Shown here piece after piece: positions 48,421 through 57,456 of a DNA stretch of 64,000 nt. The DNA is from CAZVYJ01 sp964631565 (lineage in GTDB: Bacteria; Planctomycetota; Phycisphaerae; SM23-33), in assembly GCA_964631565.1 (NCBI GenBank), contig CAZVYJ010000009.1, forward strand, positions 1-64,000, in the 5' to 3' direction. The notes beneath the pieces were generated by a model that ran no database searches, was not told the origin of the DNA, and saw only the letters and a list, made by a program, of their open reading frames with translations. Every line of letters begins with the position of its first letter. Within the stretch, counting starts at the first letter, position 1. The position numbers and the translations under genes were made by a program.

Positions 48421-50343
48421 ATGGCAGAAATCGCAAGTCCAACCCGCAAGGAAGCTAAAAGGCGCATAACGATGTCGCTGGACATCATGCTGGCGATAAC
48501 CGGCCTGGCCGCCATCGCCGCGCTGATACTGGACTACGGTTTCCGCCAGCCTCCGGTTCCAAAACATATTCTGCACGTCGTCCAGTCGGTAATTGTGCTG
48601 CTGTTCATCGGCGACCGGACGGCCAGGCTGCTGCTGGCGAAGCACAGGCTGACCTATCTGCGCGAGAACTGGATGGACTTCGCGTTGATTCTGCTGATAG
48701 TAGTCGGCGGATTCGCGGCGATACAGTTCCGCAGCGACATGGTGTCCGCCGGCGCGCTGTACATTTTCATCACGCAGGCGTACATACTGATAACCCTCAT
48801 ACTTCGCGGCGTCGGCGTAAATCTGCGGTTCGCCAGCAGCGGCATATCGCCGAGCCTGCTGCTTGTCGGCAGTTTCGCGGTGATCTGCCTCATCGGCTCG
48901 GGCCTGCTGATGCTGCCCGTAGCAACGCCAGTCGACAGCCCGATTACATACGACCAGGCGATTTTCACGGCTACAAGCGCCACGTGCGTAACCGGGCTTA
49001 CAGTGCGTGACACCGGCGGCGACTTCACGCTGTTCGGCCAGGCCGTCATACTCATGATGATACAGGTCGGCGGCCTGGGCATAATGTTGTTCGGCACGGT
49101 GCTGGCGATGCTGGTCGGCAAATCGCTGTCGATGCGGACAAACACAGCCATCGGCGAGATGCTTTCCACCGAGCAGGTGGGCAGGCTCGGGCGAATCGCC
49201 ATGTTCGTCGTGGCGGTGACGTTCCTGCTGGAACTTATCGGCGCAATAATGTTCTACCCGATGTTCGCTGCGGCCCGCGACGCCGCCGGCCAGCCGCTCT
49301 CCACTGCCGGCGCCATCTGGTACAGCGCATTCCACAGCGTGTCGAGTTTCTGCAACGCCGGCTTCTCGCTGTACAACGCGAACATGATGGAAGGCGTCGG
49401 CAAGTGGGCCGAACCGCTGCGGGACCACTGGCAGGTGTTCGGCGTGATGATGCCGCTGATTGTTCTCGGCGGATTGGGCTTCCCGGTGCTGCAGGACTGC
49501 GCGAAGTGGACGATTTCGTTCGCCAGGCGCGTCGCCGGGCGGCTTAAGGGCAGGCCGATTCTGCCTGATTACTCACAGAGAGTCCGTCTCTCGCTGCACA
49601 GCAAAATCGTGCTGACCACGACGGCGGCGCTGATAATCGTCGGAGCGGCCGTCCTTCTGGCGGTCGAGCCACGACCGATCGGCCGCAATGAAGACACCGA
49701 TCCCCGGCGAATCGGCGGCAATCCGGTTAACAGCTACCAGCCGCGACCCATCGGCGACTGGGAAGGCATGGGCTGGCCGCAGCGGGCGCGCGAGGCGCTG
49801 TTCCAGTCGGTCAGCGCGCGGACGGCCGGCTTCAACACGATCGACATGGCGGAACTTTCCGACGCCGGCAAGTTGTGGATGTGCGGGCTGATGAGCATCG
49901 GCGGCAGCCCGGCCGGCACTGCGGGCGGCATGAAAACCGTCACATTCGCCATGCTCATAGTCGCGACATACAGCGTGCTCCGCAAACGCGGCGAGGCGGA
50001 AGTGTTCAAGCGGTCCGTGCCCTCGCAGCTTATGCACCGGGCGGCGGCGATCGCGCTGATGTACATGGGCCTGGTCTGCGTGATAACTCTGCTGCTGTGC
50101 GTGTCGATGCGGAACGGCAGCGGGTGCAAATTCATCGACCTGATGTTCGAGTCGTGCAGCGCATGCGGAACGGTTGGCCTGTCCACCGGCGTCACCAGGA
50201 GCTTGACACTCTCGGGCAAACTAATCATTGTAGCCGGTATGTTCATCGGGCGAATCGGGCCGCTGACGCTTCTGCTTGCTCTGACAGCCGGCGTCAAGCC
50301 CGCAAGATACTCTTACCCGACTGAGCCGGTCGTAATAGGATAA
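48421..50343 (+). CDS. trkH: TrkH/KtrB-type potassium transporter with extra N-terminal membrane domain
   Basis: This is an inner-membrane K+ uptake subunit. The TrkH/KtrB core begins near residue 140 and shows the P-loop-like repeats, including ATSATCVTGLTVRDTGGDFTLFGQAVILMMIQVGGLGIM, NAGFSLY, SARTAGFNT and ACGTVGLSTG. In front are about 135 residues with four predicted membrane helices. The part VVQSVIVLLFIGDRTARLLLAKHRLTYLRENWMDFALIL resembles the S2-S3 segment of voltage-sensor domains. The fourth helix lacks a regular arginine ladder. GGGGA precedes the ATG. It is followed after 4 nt by its regulatory TrkA-type partner. Confidence 0.92.
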   Translation: MAEIASPTRKEAKRRITMSLDIMLAITGLAAIAALILDYGFRQPPVPKHILHVVQSVIVLLFIGDRTARLLLAKHRLTYLRENWMDFALILLIVVGGFAAIQFRSDMVSAGALYIFITQAYILITLILRGVGVNLRFASSGISPSLLLVGSFAVICLIGSGLLMLPVATPVDSPITYDQAIFTATSATCVTGLTVRDTGGDFTLFGQAVILMMIQVGGLGIMLFGTVLAMLVGKSLSMRTNTAIGEMLSTEQVGRLGRIAMFVVAVTFLLELIGAIMFYPMFAAARDAAGQPLSTAGAIWYSAFHSVSSFCNAGFSLYNANMMEGVGKWAEPLRDHWQVFGVMMPLIVLGGLGFPVLQDCAKWTISFARRVAGRLKGRPILPDYSQRVRLSLHSKIVLTTTAALIIVGAAVLLAVEPRPIGRNEDTDPRRIGGNPVNSYQPRPIGDWEGMGWPQRAREALFQSVSARTAGFNTIDMAELSDAGKLWMCGLMSIGGSPAGTAGGMKTVTFAMLIVATYSVLRKRGEAEVFKRSVPSQLMHRAAAIALMYMGLVCVITLLLCVSMRNGSGCKFIDLMFESCSACGTVGLSTGVTRSLTLSGKLIIVAGMFIGRIGPLTLLLALTAGVKPARYSYPTEPVVIG

Positions 50344-50347
50344 AAAC

Positions 50348-51034
50348 ATGGAACGCTACGCCATAATAGGACTGGGACGTTTCGGCTCGCGGCTGGCCAC
50401 ACTGCTGGTCGACGCCGGCGCCGAAGTTATCGCCATAGACAAACAACGCGAACTGGTCGAGGCCATGCGCGACCGCGTAACGCTGGCGGTATGCCTCGAC
50501 AGCACCGACGAGGAAGCCCTTCTCGCGCAGGGCATCGACAAGGTCGACGTAGCAATCGTCGGCATAGGCACAGCCTTCGAAGCCAGCGCGCTGACCACAG
50601 TCATACTCAAGCAGATAGGCGTGCCCCGCGTAATCGCAAGGGCCACCACATCGGTCAGGGCGCAGATACTTTCACGCATCGGGGCAGACGACATCGTGAA
50701 CCCGGAGCAGGAATCGGCCGAACGGTGGCGGAACCGCCTGATGGCGCCGTCGATAATGGAACGGATAGAGCTGGCCGAGGGGTTCAGCCTGGTTCAGGTG
50801 GCGGCCCCGGAAAAATTCGCCGGCAAAACGCTGATGGAGCTGAACGTCCGCAACAAGTACAACGTCAACGTGGTGGCAATCCGGAGAACCGTCGCCGAAA
50901 GCGACGAAGAAGGCATAAAGCGGACTCGACAGTTCGTTCTCAGCGTGCCGATGGCTGACACGAAAATAGAGTCCGGCGACGTGCTGCTGATAATCGGCGA
51001 CAATGAATCGATACGCAATTTCCCCGCGGCGTAA
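50348..51034 (+). CDS. trkA: TrkA/KtrA-type potassium channel regulatory subunit
   Basis: This cytoplasmic gating subunit for the adjacent TrkH binds NAD(H) or ATP. The 228-residue protein has one RCK_N domain (GLGRFGSRLATLLVDAGAEVIAIDKQRELVEAM) and one TrkA_C domain (about 135-228), the single-unit KtrA form rather than the duplicated E. coli TrkA. It is 4 nt after trkH. A bidirectional terminator follows at 51060-51089. Confidence 0.94.
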   Translation: MERYAIIGLGRFGSRLATLLVDAGAEVIAIDKQRELVEAMRDRVTLAVCLDSTDEEALLAQGIDKVDVAIVGIGTAFEASALTTVILKQIGVPRVIARATTSVRAQILSRIGADDIVNPEQESAERWRNRLMAPSIMERIELAEGFSLVQVAAPEKFAGKTLMELNVRNKYNVNVVAIRRTVAESDEEGIKRTRQFVLSVPMADTKIESGDVLLIIGDNESIRNFPAA

Positions 51035-51059
51035 GTTCGCAACCATCGTAAACAGAATA

Positions 51060-51089
51060 AAAAGCCCACCTATCAGGGGTGGGCTTTTT
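51060..51089. terminator. Bidirectional intrinsic terminator between trkA and rpiB
   Basis: AAAAGCCCACC (51060-51070) pairs perfectly with GGTGGGCTTTT (51078-51088) around a 7-nt loop. T-rich runs on both strands let it serve the two convergent genes. Confidence 0.92.
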
Positions 51090-51117
51090 ATTTTCGATAT
51101 ATACAGGATCGCCCCGC

Positions 51118-51612
51118 TTATCTTCCGTTGTCGGTCAGACCGTTGAAATCGTCGAAGTCGGCAGGGTTTTTGTTCTGCTCGATCCATCCTATTTTGCGGA
51201 CTCGGCGTTCGTGCCGCCCGCCGCCGTCGAACTCGGTCGTCAGCCAGCTCGACACGATTCTTCGCATCAGTTCTTCGCCCAGCACGTCGCTGGCAAGGCA
51301 GAGAATATTCGCGTTGTTGTGTCTGCGGGAAAGCTGGGCGGTCAGTTCGTCGTGGCAGAGGGCAGCCCGGGCGCCGCAAACCTTGTTGGCGCAGATTGTC
51401 ATGCCGATGCCGCTTCCGCAGATCAGTATGGCCCTGTCAACCTTGCCGCCCGTGACAGCCATCGCGACAGGATATGCAATGTCCGGGTAGTCGCAGCTCT
51501 TGGAGCTGTTTGTGCCCATGTCAATAACTTCGTGTCCCTGCTCATTGAGAAGGACAGTTATCTTTTCCTTAAAACTGTGTCCTCGATGGTCCGCGCCGAC
51601 AGCGATTCTCAT
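51118..51612 (-). CDS. rpiB: Ribose-5-phosphate isomerase B
   Basis: RpiB interconverts ribose 5-phosphate and ribulose 5-phosphate in the pentose phosphate pathway. The 164-residue protein has VGADHRGHSFKE, the catalytic cysteine region ILICGSGIGMTICANKV and CHDELTAQLSRRHNNANILCL, as in the family. A charged tail of about 15 residues is added. It is 18 nt downstream of the Sua5-phosphatase fusion gene; the same neighbourhood (ywlC, ywlE, rpiB) is known in Bacillus subtilis. Confidence 0.95.
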   Translation of the reverse strand: MRIAVGADHRGHSFKEKITVLLNEQGHEVIDMGTNSSKSCDYPDIAYPVAMAVTGGKVDRAILICGSGIGMTICANKVCGARAALCHDELTAQLSRRHNNANILCLASDVLGEELMRRIVSSWLTTEFDGGGRHERRVRKIGWIEQNKNPADFDDFNGLTDNGR

Positions 51613-51630
51613 TTTTCGATCCCGTTTAAC

Positions 51631-52734
51631 CTATTTAAGAACAGACTTAAGAGCCTGCTGTATTTTAAGAGCGGTTTTTTCATAAACTTCCGCTCCTCCG
51701 CCGATGGGGTCCGGAATGTCGCCGCTTGATGCCAGTGTTCTGACTTTTCCGACTGCTGAAGGCAACATTTGACGAACCGCTTCGACATGGAAATCCGTCA
51801 TGCAGAATACCACATCTGCATCATTTATCAATTCTGTTGTCAATTTTCGGCTGCGGTGGCGGGAAATATCCGCACCAAGCGATTTCGCCGCTAAAATCGC
51901 TTCGGGCGTGGCTTTATTGCCGTCTGCGGCGAAAATTCCGGCAGAAATAATGTCAATACCGTAATTCCGCAGATCGCCGGCGCTGCACCCGAACTTTTCC
52001 GCAAAATATTTTTTCGCCAGGCCGGCCGCCATGGGGCTTCGACAAGTATTGCCCGTGCATACGAATACGATTTTCCGCCTCAGCAGCCTCCTGATTGTAC
52101 GCTCGCAGTAAACGCCCGAGCGGACAAGCTTCCAGCCGCCCTCTTCGAAGCTGACAATCGTACTGTCCTTGCCGAATTCCGTCGCCCCGGTGTCTATGAG
52201 CAGGTCGATCCGGCCGTTGAGGTATCTGATGACATCATCGGCGTTGCGAGGGGATTTTTTTCCGGCCGGGTTCGCGCTGGGCGCCACGACCGGCCCGCCG
52301 GCGGCAGCCAGCATTCTCTCGCACAGCAGGCCGCGCGGGCATCGCAGCCCTATCGTGTCATCCGAGCAGAGCACGTCGTACAAACCGGCCTGCTGAAGCT
52401 TCCGGTCGGCCAGCTTTCCGCCGGTCGGCAGAATGATGGTGACCGGACCCGGCCAGGTCTTGGCCATAAGCCGGGCGGCATCTTCAGGAATCTCCCGAAC
52501 GAACATCGACACGTCCCGCGCCGAGGCGATATGAACGCTGAAAGGCCCCTTCGGGCGGGATTTCACCCGGCGAAGGCGTTCGATGGCCCCTTCGTGCGAG
52601 GCAAGAGCGGCTATGCCGTAAACCGTCTCGGTGGCGAATCCCACAAGCTTGCCGGCCCGCAAGGCTTCTGCGCCGGCCGCGGCGGCCGCGACGACTTCAG
52701 ACTCCGTTCCGGGTTTTATGACCTTCGTTTCCAT
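51631..52734 (-). CDS. Threonylcarbamoyl-AMP synthase fused to YwlE-like protein arginine phosphatase
   Basis: Residues 1-200 of this 367-residue protein are a Sua5/YrdC domain, which makes threonylcarbamoyl-AMP for tRNA t6A modification (VGFATETVYGIAAL, KSRPKGPFSVHI, VVAPSANPAGKKSPR). Residues about 220-367 are a low-molecular-weight phosphatase domain with the C226-x5-R232 loop CTGNTCRS and the acid motif DIPDP. Thr230 in this loop, instead of the Ile of tyrosine phosphatases, is the residue tied to phospho-arginine specificity in B. subtilis YwlE. The ATG at 52734 is preferred; a GTG at 52815 overlaps the upstream gene. The fusion reproduces the ywlC-ywlE-rpiB gene order. Confidence 0.9.
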   Translation of the reverse strand: METKVIKPGTESEVVAAAAAGAEALRAGKLVGFATETVYGIAALASHEGAIERLRRVKSRPKGPFSVHIASARDVSMFVREIPEDAARLMAKTWPGPVTIILPTGGKLADRKLQQAGLYDVLCSDDTIGLRCPRGLLCERMLAAAGGPVVAPSANPAGKKSPRNADDVIRYLNGRIDLLIDTGATEFGKDSTIVSFEEGGWKLVRSGVYCERTIRRLLRRKIVFVCTGNTCRSPMAAGLAKKYFAEKFGCSAGDLRNYGIDIISAGIFAADGNKATPEAILAAKSLGADISRHRSRKLTTELINDADVVFCMTDFHVEAVRQMLPSAVGKVRTLASSGDIPDPIGGGAEVYEKTALKIQQALKSVLK

Positions 52735-52808
52735 ACCGTTCTGCAAGAGCAATTTATTATCCCAACTGAACCGAGGCAGTTCAAGGTGAACCGGCGGCAA
52801 GGCCGTGC

Positions 52809-54875
52809 TTACCACTTTGTCAGCAGGTTTGCAGCCTCGGCCGACAGCGGAGATTCCGGGTAATCCACGGTTATTTTTTTGAGCATTTCGGTGCTCTTTT
52901 CCTTTCGGCCGAGCTTTCGATACGACCTGGCGGCAATCATCAGCAGTTCCGCGGCATAATCGGACCGCGGATTGACCCGTACAAGCGTCTCGGCCTCGAT
53001 TACGGCGGCGATGTTGCGGCCGCGGGCGAAAAGCTGCCTGGCCTTCAGCAGCGACCAGTAGCCTTCGAGCTTGTCAGTCGGTATCGCCGCCGCCCAGCTG
53101 GCGAGATACTCGTCGGCGGAGGCGTATTCCCGGCGGCGGGTGAAATCCTCGATGCTGCGGGCGAAATTGCCGCGATGGAACTCCGCCCCGCCGGCTGCGG
53201 TGTCGAACTGCATGCCGGCCTGCTCGTAGGAGTTCTTCGCCTTGTCATAGTCGCCCTCGGCCCGCCGGACGTCGCCGATGCCGATAAGTCCGAGGCGAAT
53301 CACATGCTTGTCGACCCGCCCCGGATAATTCTCCACGACGTCGCTGAAAATGCTCCCGGCACGTTTCGTGTCGCCCAGTTCATCGACAGCAATCTGTCCG
53401 GCATAAAGAAGCGCCTTGGCGGAAATATACGGCGCCTTGGCGAGGGCGGCGAGTTTCAGCATCGCCTCGACGGCCTGCTCGGGCCTGCCGGAATTGACAA
53501 GCGAGGGAGCATAAATCAGTCCGACGCGCCTTATATCGACATCGTCCGCGCTGCTGCGGAGAACAAACGCATTGCCGGCCTTCAGCAGTTCTTCGTTCAT
53601 CGCCGCGCAGTCGAACAGAACCACCGCGTTGGCATTGGCCTCGGGAGAAAGTTTCGCGAAATCGTATTTCGCCGCGATGCCTGCGTGCATGGCGTTGCTG
53701 TCGATATCCCGGTTTATGACGCAGTCCCACGGACGGGCGACGACAATAACATTTGTGCACGTCAGTTCCCCGACACGGGTTTTTGCAGAGAGTTTCACGG
53801 TGTACCGCCCATCGGCGAGATAAACATGCTCGACCTTTTCGCCGGGAGCGGTCTGCCCGTCGCCAAAGTCCCACTGCCACTGCAGCTCGCCGGCAGTCTT
53901 GCCGACAATGTCGGCGGCGAACGTGAAACGCTGGGTGTAGCGGTCGCCGATGAATGTTTCGCCCGCATGGGTCGGCGTGAAATCCACCGACAGCGTTTTG
54001 CCGTACTGCTCCGCCGGCCCGAAGCTCGCCTGAATCACCGGCGCGAAGCTGTTGGCGGCAATCGGCCAGATGCGGTCGTCCCCCGGGGACTTCCACGCCG
54101 CGACCGCTATTGGATCGCCGTTATTGGTCACGTGCATGTATGTAAGCTTGTGCAGGCCGGACTTGAGCTGAACTTTGTTCTGCTTCACCGGAGTATTCTG
54201 CGGCCAGTGCGCCCCGCCGTTGTCCACCACCAGCTTGTCGTCTATCAGCAGAAACGACGCGTTCATGCTCGACGAGCAGAACACATAATCTCCGTCGGCC
54301 GGCGCAAAAAACCACGCCGTGTAAAGCGCAGCCAGCGAGGCTTCCGGCCCGAAGGGGTTATGGCCGAGGAATATGTTTTCGCGGAAGTCCCGCCCGAACA
54401 GCTGTTTTTCGGCGGCGAAAATCTTTTCCGCATCTTCGAGCTTTCCCGGAGGCTGACCCTGGAACTTCCACATCTCAAGCAGCACGCCGCGTTTTATTTC
54501 CAGAGGCCTGGCCGGTCTGGCATTCGGGTTGCCGTAATAGACATGATATTTCCGCACGCCGTCGCGAACGGCGAACGCAACTTTCGCCGTGTCGCCCGGG
54601 CCGGTCATGAGAACCCGCGACGGCATGACATCGCCGTTGGCGGCTACCACGCATATATCGCTGCCGTCCGGTTTTATATGGCCGCCGGTCGGCATGGTGA
54701 AGACGGCTACGTCATCGCCGCCGAAATTGGTCGGCTTTGTTTCAGGAATTGTCACTTCCCTGCGGAACGGCCACTCGTATTTCCACCATCCCGCAGCCGA
54801 CGCGTCGGACGCCAGGCAAAACAATGCCGCAGCCGTTACAATCATATGAATTGTTTTTCCCGACGCAGTAGTCAT
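52809..54875 (-). CDS. Exported multidomain protein: DUF2341-like, PA14, PKD, TPR
   Basis: The 688-residue protein starts with a signal peptide (to about SDASA). A DUF2341-like N-terminal domain (GWWKYEWPFRREVTIPE) is followed by a PA14-like carbohydrate-binding region (about 160-280; LYTAWFFAPADGDYVFCSSSMNASFLLIDDKLVVDNGG). Next come a PKD domain (about 310-395; WQWDFGDGQTAPGEKVEHVYLADGRYTVKL) and helical TPR-like repeats (about 450-688). It probably binds envelope polysaccharides or proteins. The ATG at 54875 has GGAG 7 nt upstream and is chosen over earlier in-frame codons. It is divergent from the HAD gene at 54963. Confidence 0.85.
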   Translation of the reverse strand: MTTASGKTIHMIVTAAALFCLASDASAAGWWKYEWPFRREVTIPETKPTNFGGDDVAVFTMPTGGHIKPDGSDICVVAANGDVMPSRVLMTGPGDTAKVAFAVRDGVRKYHVYYGNPNARPARPLEIKRGVLLEMWKFQGQPPGKLEDAEKIFAAEKQLFGRDFRENIFLGHNPFGPEASLAALYTAWFFAPADGDYVFCSSSMNASFLLIDDKLVVDNGGAHWPQNTPVKQNKVQLKSGLHKLTYMHVTNNGDPIAVAAWKSPGDDRIWPIAANSFAPVIQASFGPAEQYGKTLSVDFTPTHAGETFIGDRYTQRFTFAADIVGKTAGELQWQWDFGDGQTAPGEKVEHVYLADGRYTVKLSAKTRVGELTCTNVIVVARPWDCVINRDIDSNAMHAGIAAKYDFAKLSPEANANAVVLFDCAAMNEELLKAGNAFVLRSSADDVDIRRVGLIYAPSLVNSGRPEQAVEAMLKLAALAKAPYISAKALLYAGQIAVDELGDTKRAGSIFSDVVENYPGRVDKHVIRLGLIGIGDVRRAEGDYDKAKNSYEQAGMQFDTAAGGAEFHRGNFARSIEDFTRRREYASADEYLASWAAAIPTDKLEGYWSLLKARQLFARGRNIAAVIEAETLVRVNPRSDYAAELLMIAARSYRKLGRKEKSTEMLKKITVDYPESPLSAEAANLLTKW

Positions 54876-54962
54876 GACAAACTCCGATTCTATATTGGCA
54901 TAACGCGGCTTGTCGCGGTTAAATTGCCGCATAACGGAACTGCAAATGAAGCCCAATGTCCC

Positions 54963-55541
54963 ATGAAACGGTTTGACGGCATAATTTTCGACATGGACGG
55001 CACGCTGATCGAGTCGCTGCTGGACTTCGCGGCAATCCGCCGGCACCTTGGGATATCCGACGACACCGGCATAATCGAGGGTATCGACGCCATGCCGCCC
55101 GACAAGCGCACCGCCGCGGCCGACTGGCTGCTCGAGCAGGAAATGACAGCCGTTCAGAACGCAACGCTGCTGCCCGGCGTGCATGATTTGCTGGCCGCCT
55201 GCAGGAAGGCCGGCCTGAAAACCGCCCTGCTCACGCGCAACGCGCGGCAGGTTATGGAAACGGTCATCGAAAAATTCCGCCTGACATTCGACCTCGCATG
55301 GTCGCGGGAAAAAGGCCCGATAAAGCCCGAGCCCGACGGCGTGCTGAGGGCGTGCAGGGACATGGGAATTAAACCGCAGCGAACCGTCTGTGTGGGCGAC
55401 TTCAAATACGATATAATCGCCGCCAACGCTGCCGGCGCGACGAGCATACTGCTGGCGAGGCGTGACCGGCCCGATTTCGCCGACGACGCCGACTACGTGG
55501 TGGCCGACCTGGCGGAACTGTACGAAATACTGGGAATCTGA
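54963..55541 (+). CDS. HAD-superfamily phosphatase (phosphoglycolate phosphatase-like)
   Basis: The 192-residue cytoplasmic hydrolase has HAD motif I FDMDGTL (nucleophile D10, D12), motif II LLTRNARQ, motif III K in GPIKPEPDG and motif IV VGDFKYDI. The cap is a small helical one (subfamily IA, Gph-like). The substrate is unknown. The ATG at 54963 starts motif I at the normal distance; the much longer open frame upstream (from 53175) is antisense to the PA14 gene. The stop is immediately followed by the ATG of the permease, making it the first gene of a six-gene operon. Confidence 0.9.
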   Translation: MKRFDGIIFDMDGTLIESLLDFAAIRRHLGISDDTGIIEGIDAMPPDKRTAAADWLLEQEMTAVQNATLLPGVHDLLAACRKAGLKTALLTRNARQVMETVIEKFRLTFDLAWSREKGPIKPEPDGVLRACRDMGIKPQRTVCVGDFKYDIIAANAAGATSILLARRDRPDFADDADYVVADLAELYEILGI

Positions 55542-56753
55542 ATGGCTTATCTACCCCTGGCAAACATTCTGCATCACAAGCTGAGAAGCACGCTCAGCGC
55601 GGTGGGCATCGGCATCGGCATCTGCATGCTGGTGACGCTGTCCGGCCTGGCGCGAGGCAGCCTGAACGAAGTCGCCGACCGATGGGAAGCCGTGGACGCC
55701 GACCTGATTCTGTTTCCCGGCGGACTGGGCGAAAACCTCATCACGCTCAGCGGCATCGGCCTGCCGGACAGGGTCGCAGAAGACGCGATAAAAAAACACG
55801 GCGATATCGTGCAGCGGGTTACGCCGGTTTTTCTGTGGAACGTGAAGCTCGCCGGGCAGAACCATCTGGCAGCCGGCGTCGACCCGGAGCAGTGGCACAC
55901 GCTGACCGGCGGCAGAAAGTTGCAAGAAGGCAGGCTCTTCGACCCGGAAAACGGATTCTCGAAATGGATCGAGTCGAAGCTGCTGGCCGCCGGCCATTCG
56001 GACGAAGTCATGGATATCACCAGGGCTGATCTTTCCGACCCGGCACATAACGGCCTGGAGCTGGTTATCGACAGCCGCCTCGCAGCAGCGGGCAATCTGA
56101 AAGTCGGAGACACGGTGAATACGGCAAATCACAAATGGCGGATTGTCGGCATCGTCCCGGACGGCGGCATGGCGCGGGTTTTCATGCCGCGGCGGACTGC
56201 GCAGTTCCTGTTCGGCAGCGGCGACATAACCAAGAGCACGGTGATGTTCGTCAAGCTGCACAAGGGCGCCGACGCCGATGCAGCCGCCAGGACGCTCTCC
56301 AACCAGCGGCAGGAGGCGATACAGCTGCGACAGTACCGCGACATGCTGCAGGAAAAATTCAGCATGATGTTCCGCTACGTCGACGCCGTGAACGCCGTCG
56401 CGCTTATCATCGCGTTCCTGTTCATCATGATCACGCTTTACACCATAGTCCTGCAGCAGACACGTGAGATAGCGATACTCAAATCGTTCGGCGCGTCGAA
56501 CAGCCTGATACTTCGCCAGGTGATGGCCGAGTCGGCCATTCTCACCGCAGCAGGATCGGTGCTGGGCATCGCGATGAGCTTCGCCGCGGCGTGGATAATC
56601 CAGACATTCCGGCCGCTGCTCACAGTGAGCATAACGCCCCAGTGGCTGGCAATCGCCGTAGTGGCCGCCGCTGCCGGCGCAGCCCTGAGCGCAATCTACC
56701 CCGCATACCGGGCGACGCGGGTCGACATGGTTTCGGCCCTGACACTGGAGTAA
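55542..56753 (+). CDS. FtsX/MacB-family ABC transporter permease
   Basis: The 403-residue inner-membrane protein has the layout of LolC/LolE and MacB. One N-terminal membrane helix (about 18-40, LSAVGIGIGICMLVTLSGLARG) is followed by a periplasmic MacB-like domain (about 45-270). Three C-terminal helices follow (about 285-400, VDAVNAVALIIAFLFIMITLYTIVLQQTREIAILKSFGAS). LKSFGAS is the conserved coupling segment. Such permeases extract lipoproteins or lipids, or transmit force, rather than move small solutes. It begins one base after the HAD stop codon and precedes its ATPase by 7 nt. Confidence 0.9.
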   Translation: MAYLPLANILHHKLRSTLSAVGIGIGICMLVTLSGLARGSLNEVADRWEAVDADLILFPGGLGENLITLSGIGLPDRVAEDAIKKHGDIVQRVTPVFLWNVKLAGQNHLAAGVDPEQWHTLTGGRKLQEGRLFDPENGFSKWIESKLLAAGHSDEVMDITRADLSDPAHNGLELVIDSRLAAAGNLKVGDTVNTANHKWRIVGIVPDGGMARVFMPRRTAQFLFGSGDITKSTVMFVKLHKGADADAAARTLSNQRQEAIQLRQYRDMLQEKFSMMFRYVDAVNAVALIIAFLFIMITLYTIVLQQTREIAILKSFGASNSLILRQVMAESAILTAAGSVLGIAMSFAAAWIIQTFRPLLTVSITPQWLAIAVVAAAAGAALSAIYPAYRATRVDMVSALTLE

Positions 56754-56760
56754 CCGGCAC

Positions 56761-57456
56761 GTGAACGATACTGATACTGAAAACATTCTGGAAGCTGCGG
56801 GCCTGCACAAGTCATTCGGCAAGGGCCGGGCCGCCGTTCACGTGCTTCGCGGGCTTGATCTGGCTGTCCGGCGCGGCGAATTCCTGGCCGTCATGGGCCC
56901 GAGCGGCTGCGGAAAAAGCACGCTGCTGCACGTTCTTGGGCTTATGACGCCGCCGGACAGCGGAACGATAAGCATCAACGGAAAGCCCGTGGGCAACAGC
57001 AGCGCCGCAAGGACGCTGCTGCGGCGAAAAGATATCGGCTTCGTATTTCAGCGTTTCAACTTGCTCGGCACGCTGACGGCGGCGGATAATGTCGCCGTCT
57101 CCCTGCGGGTGCGGGGCATCAGGGGCGACGGCCGCTGCGACGAACTGTTCGGAAAGATGGGCATCGCCCACGTCGCCGGACGCAAGCCGGGGCAGATGTC
57201 CATCGGCGAGCAGCAGCGGGTTGCGGTCGTCAGGGCCATCGCGCACAGGCCCGCCCTGCTGCTTGCGGACGAACCGACGGGAAACCTGGACTCGGACAAC
57301 AGCGTCTCGCTGCTGAAACTGTTCAGGCAGATGAACCGCGACGAGGGGCAGACGATTGTAATGATTACGCACTCCGCCGAGGCGGCTGCGGCCGCCGACC
57401 GCGTCGTGCACATGAAAGACGGGTTGATTCTTGATGAGCGATCATCACATTCTTGA
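56761..57456 (+). CDS. LolD/MacB-type ABC transporter ATPase
   Basis: The 231-residue ATPase has Walker A GPSGCGKST, the Q-loop FVFQRFNLLGTLTAADNV typical of the LolD/MacB/FtsE group, Walker B LLLADEPTGNLD and switch ITHS. The signature motif is MSIGEQQRVA, with isoleucine in place of the second residue of LSGGQ. It is the partner of the FtsX-type permease at 55542-56753. The start is GTG 56761. The next gene starts inside its 3' end (23-bp overlap), so translation is coupled. Confidence 0.94.
   Translation: MNDTDTENILEAAGLHKSFGKGRAAVHVLRGLDLAVRRGEFLAVMGPSGCGKSTLLHVLGLMTPPDSGTISINGKPVGNSSAARTLLRRKDIGFVFQRFNLLGTLTAADNVAVSLRVRGIRGDGRCDELFGKMGIAHVAGRKPGQMSIGEQQRVAVVRAIAHRPALLLADEPTGNLDSDNSVSLLKLFRQMNRDEGQTIVMITHSAEAAAAADRVVHMKDGLILDERSSHS

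Noticed and set aside
53175..55541. A 788-codon open frame containing the HAD phosphatase at its end
   Set aside because: The first 596 codons are antisense to the PA14/PKD gene, Arg-rich and without domains. The HAD motif I starts at a proper distance from ATG 54963.
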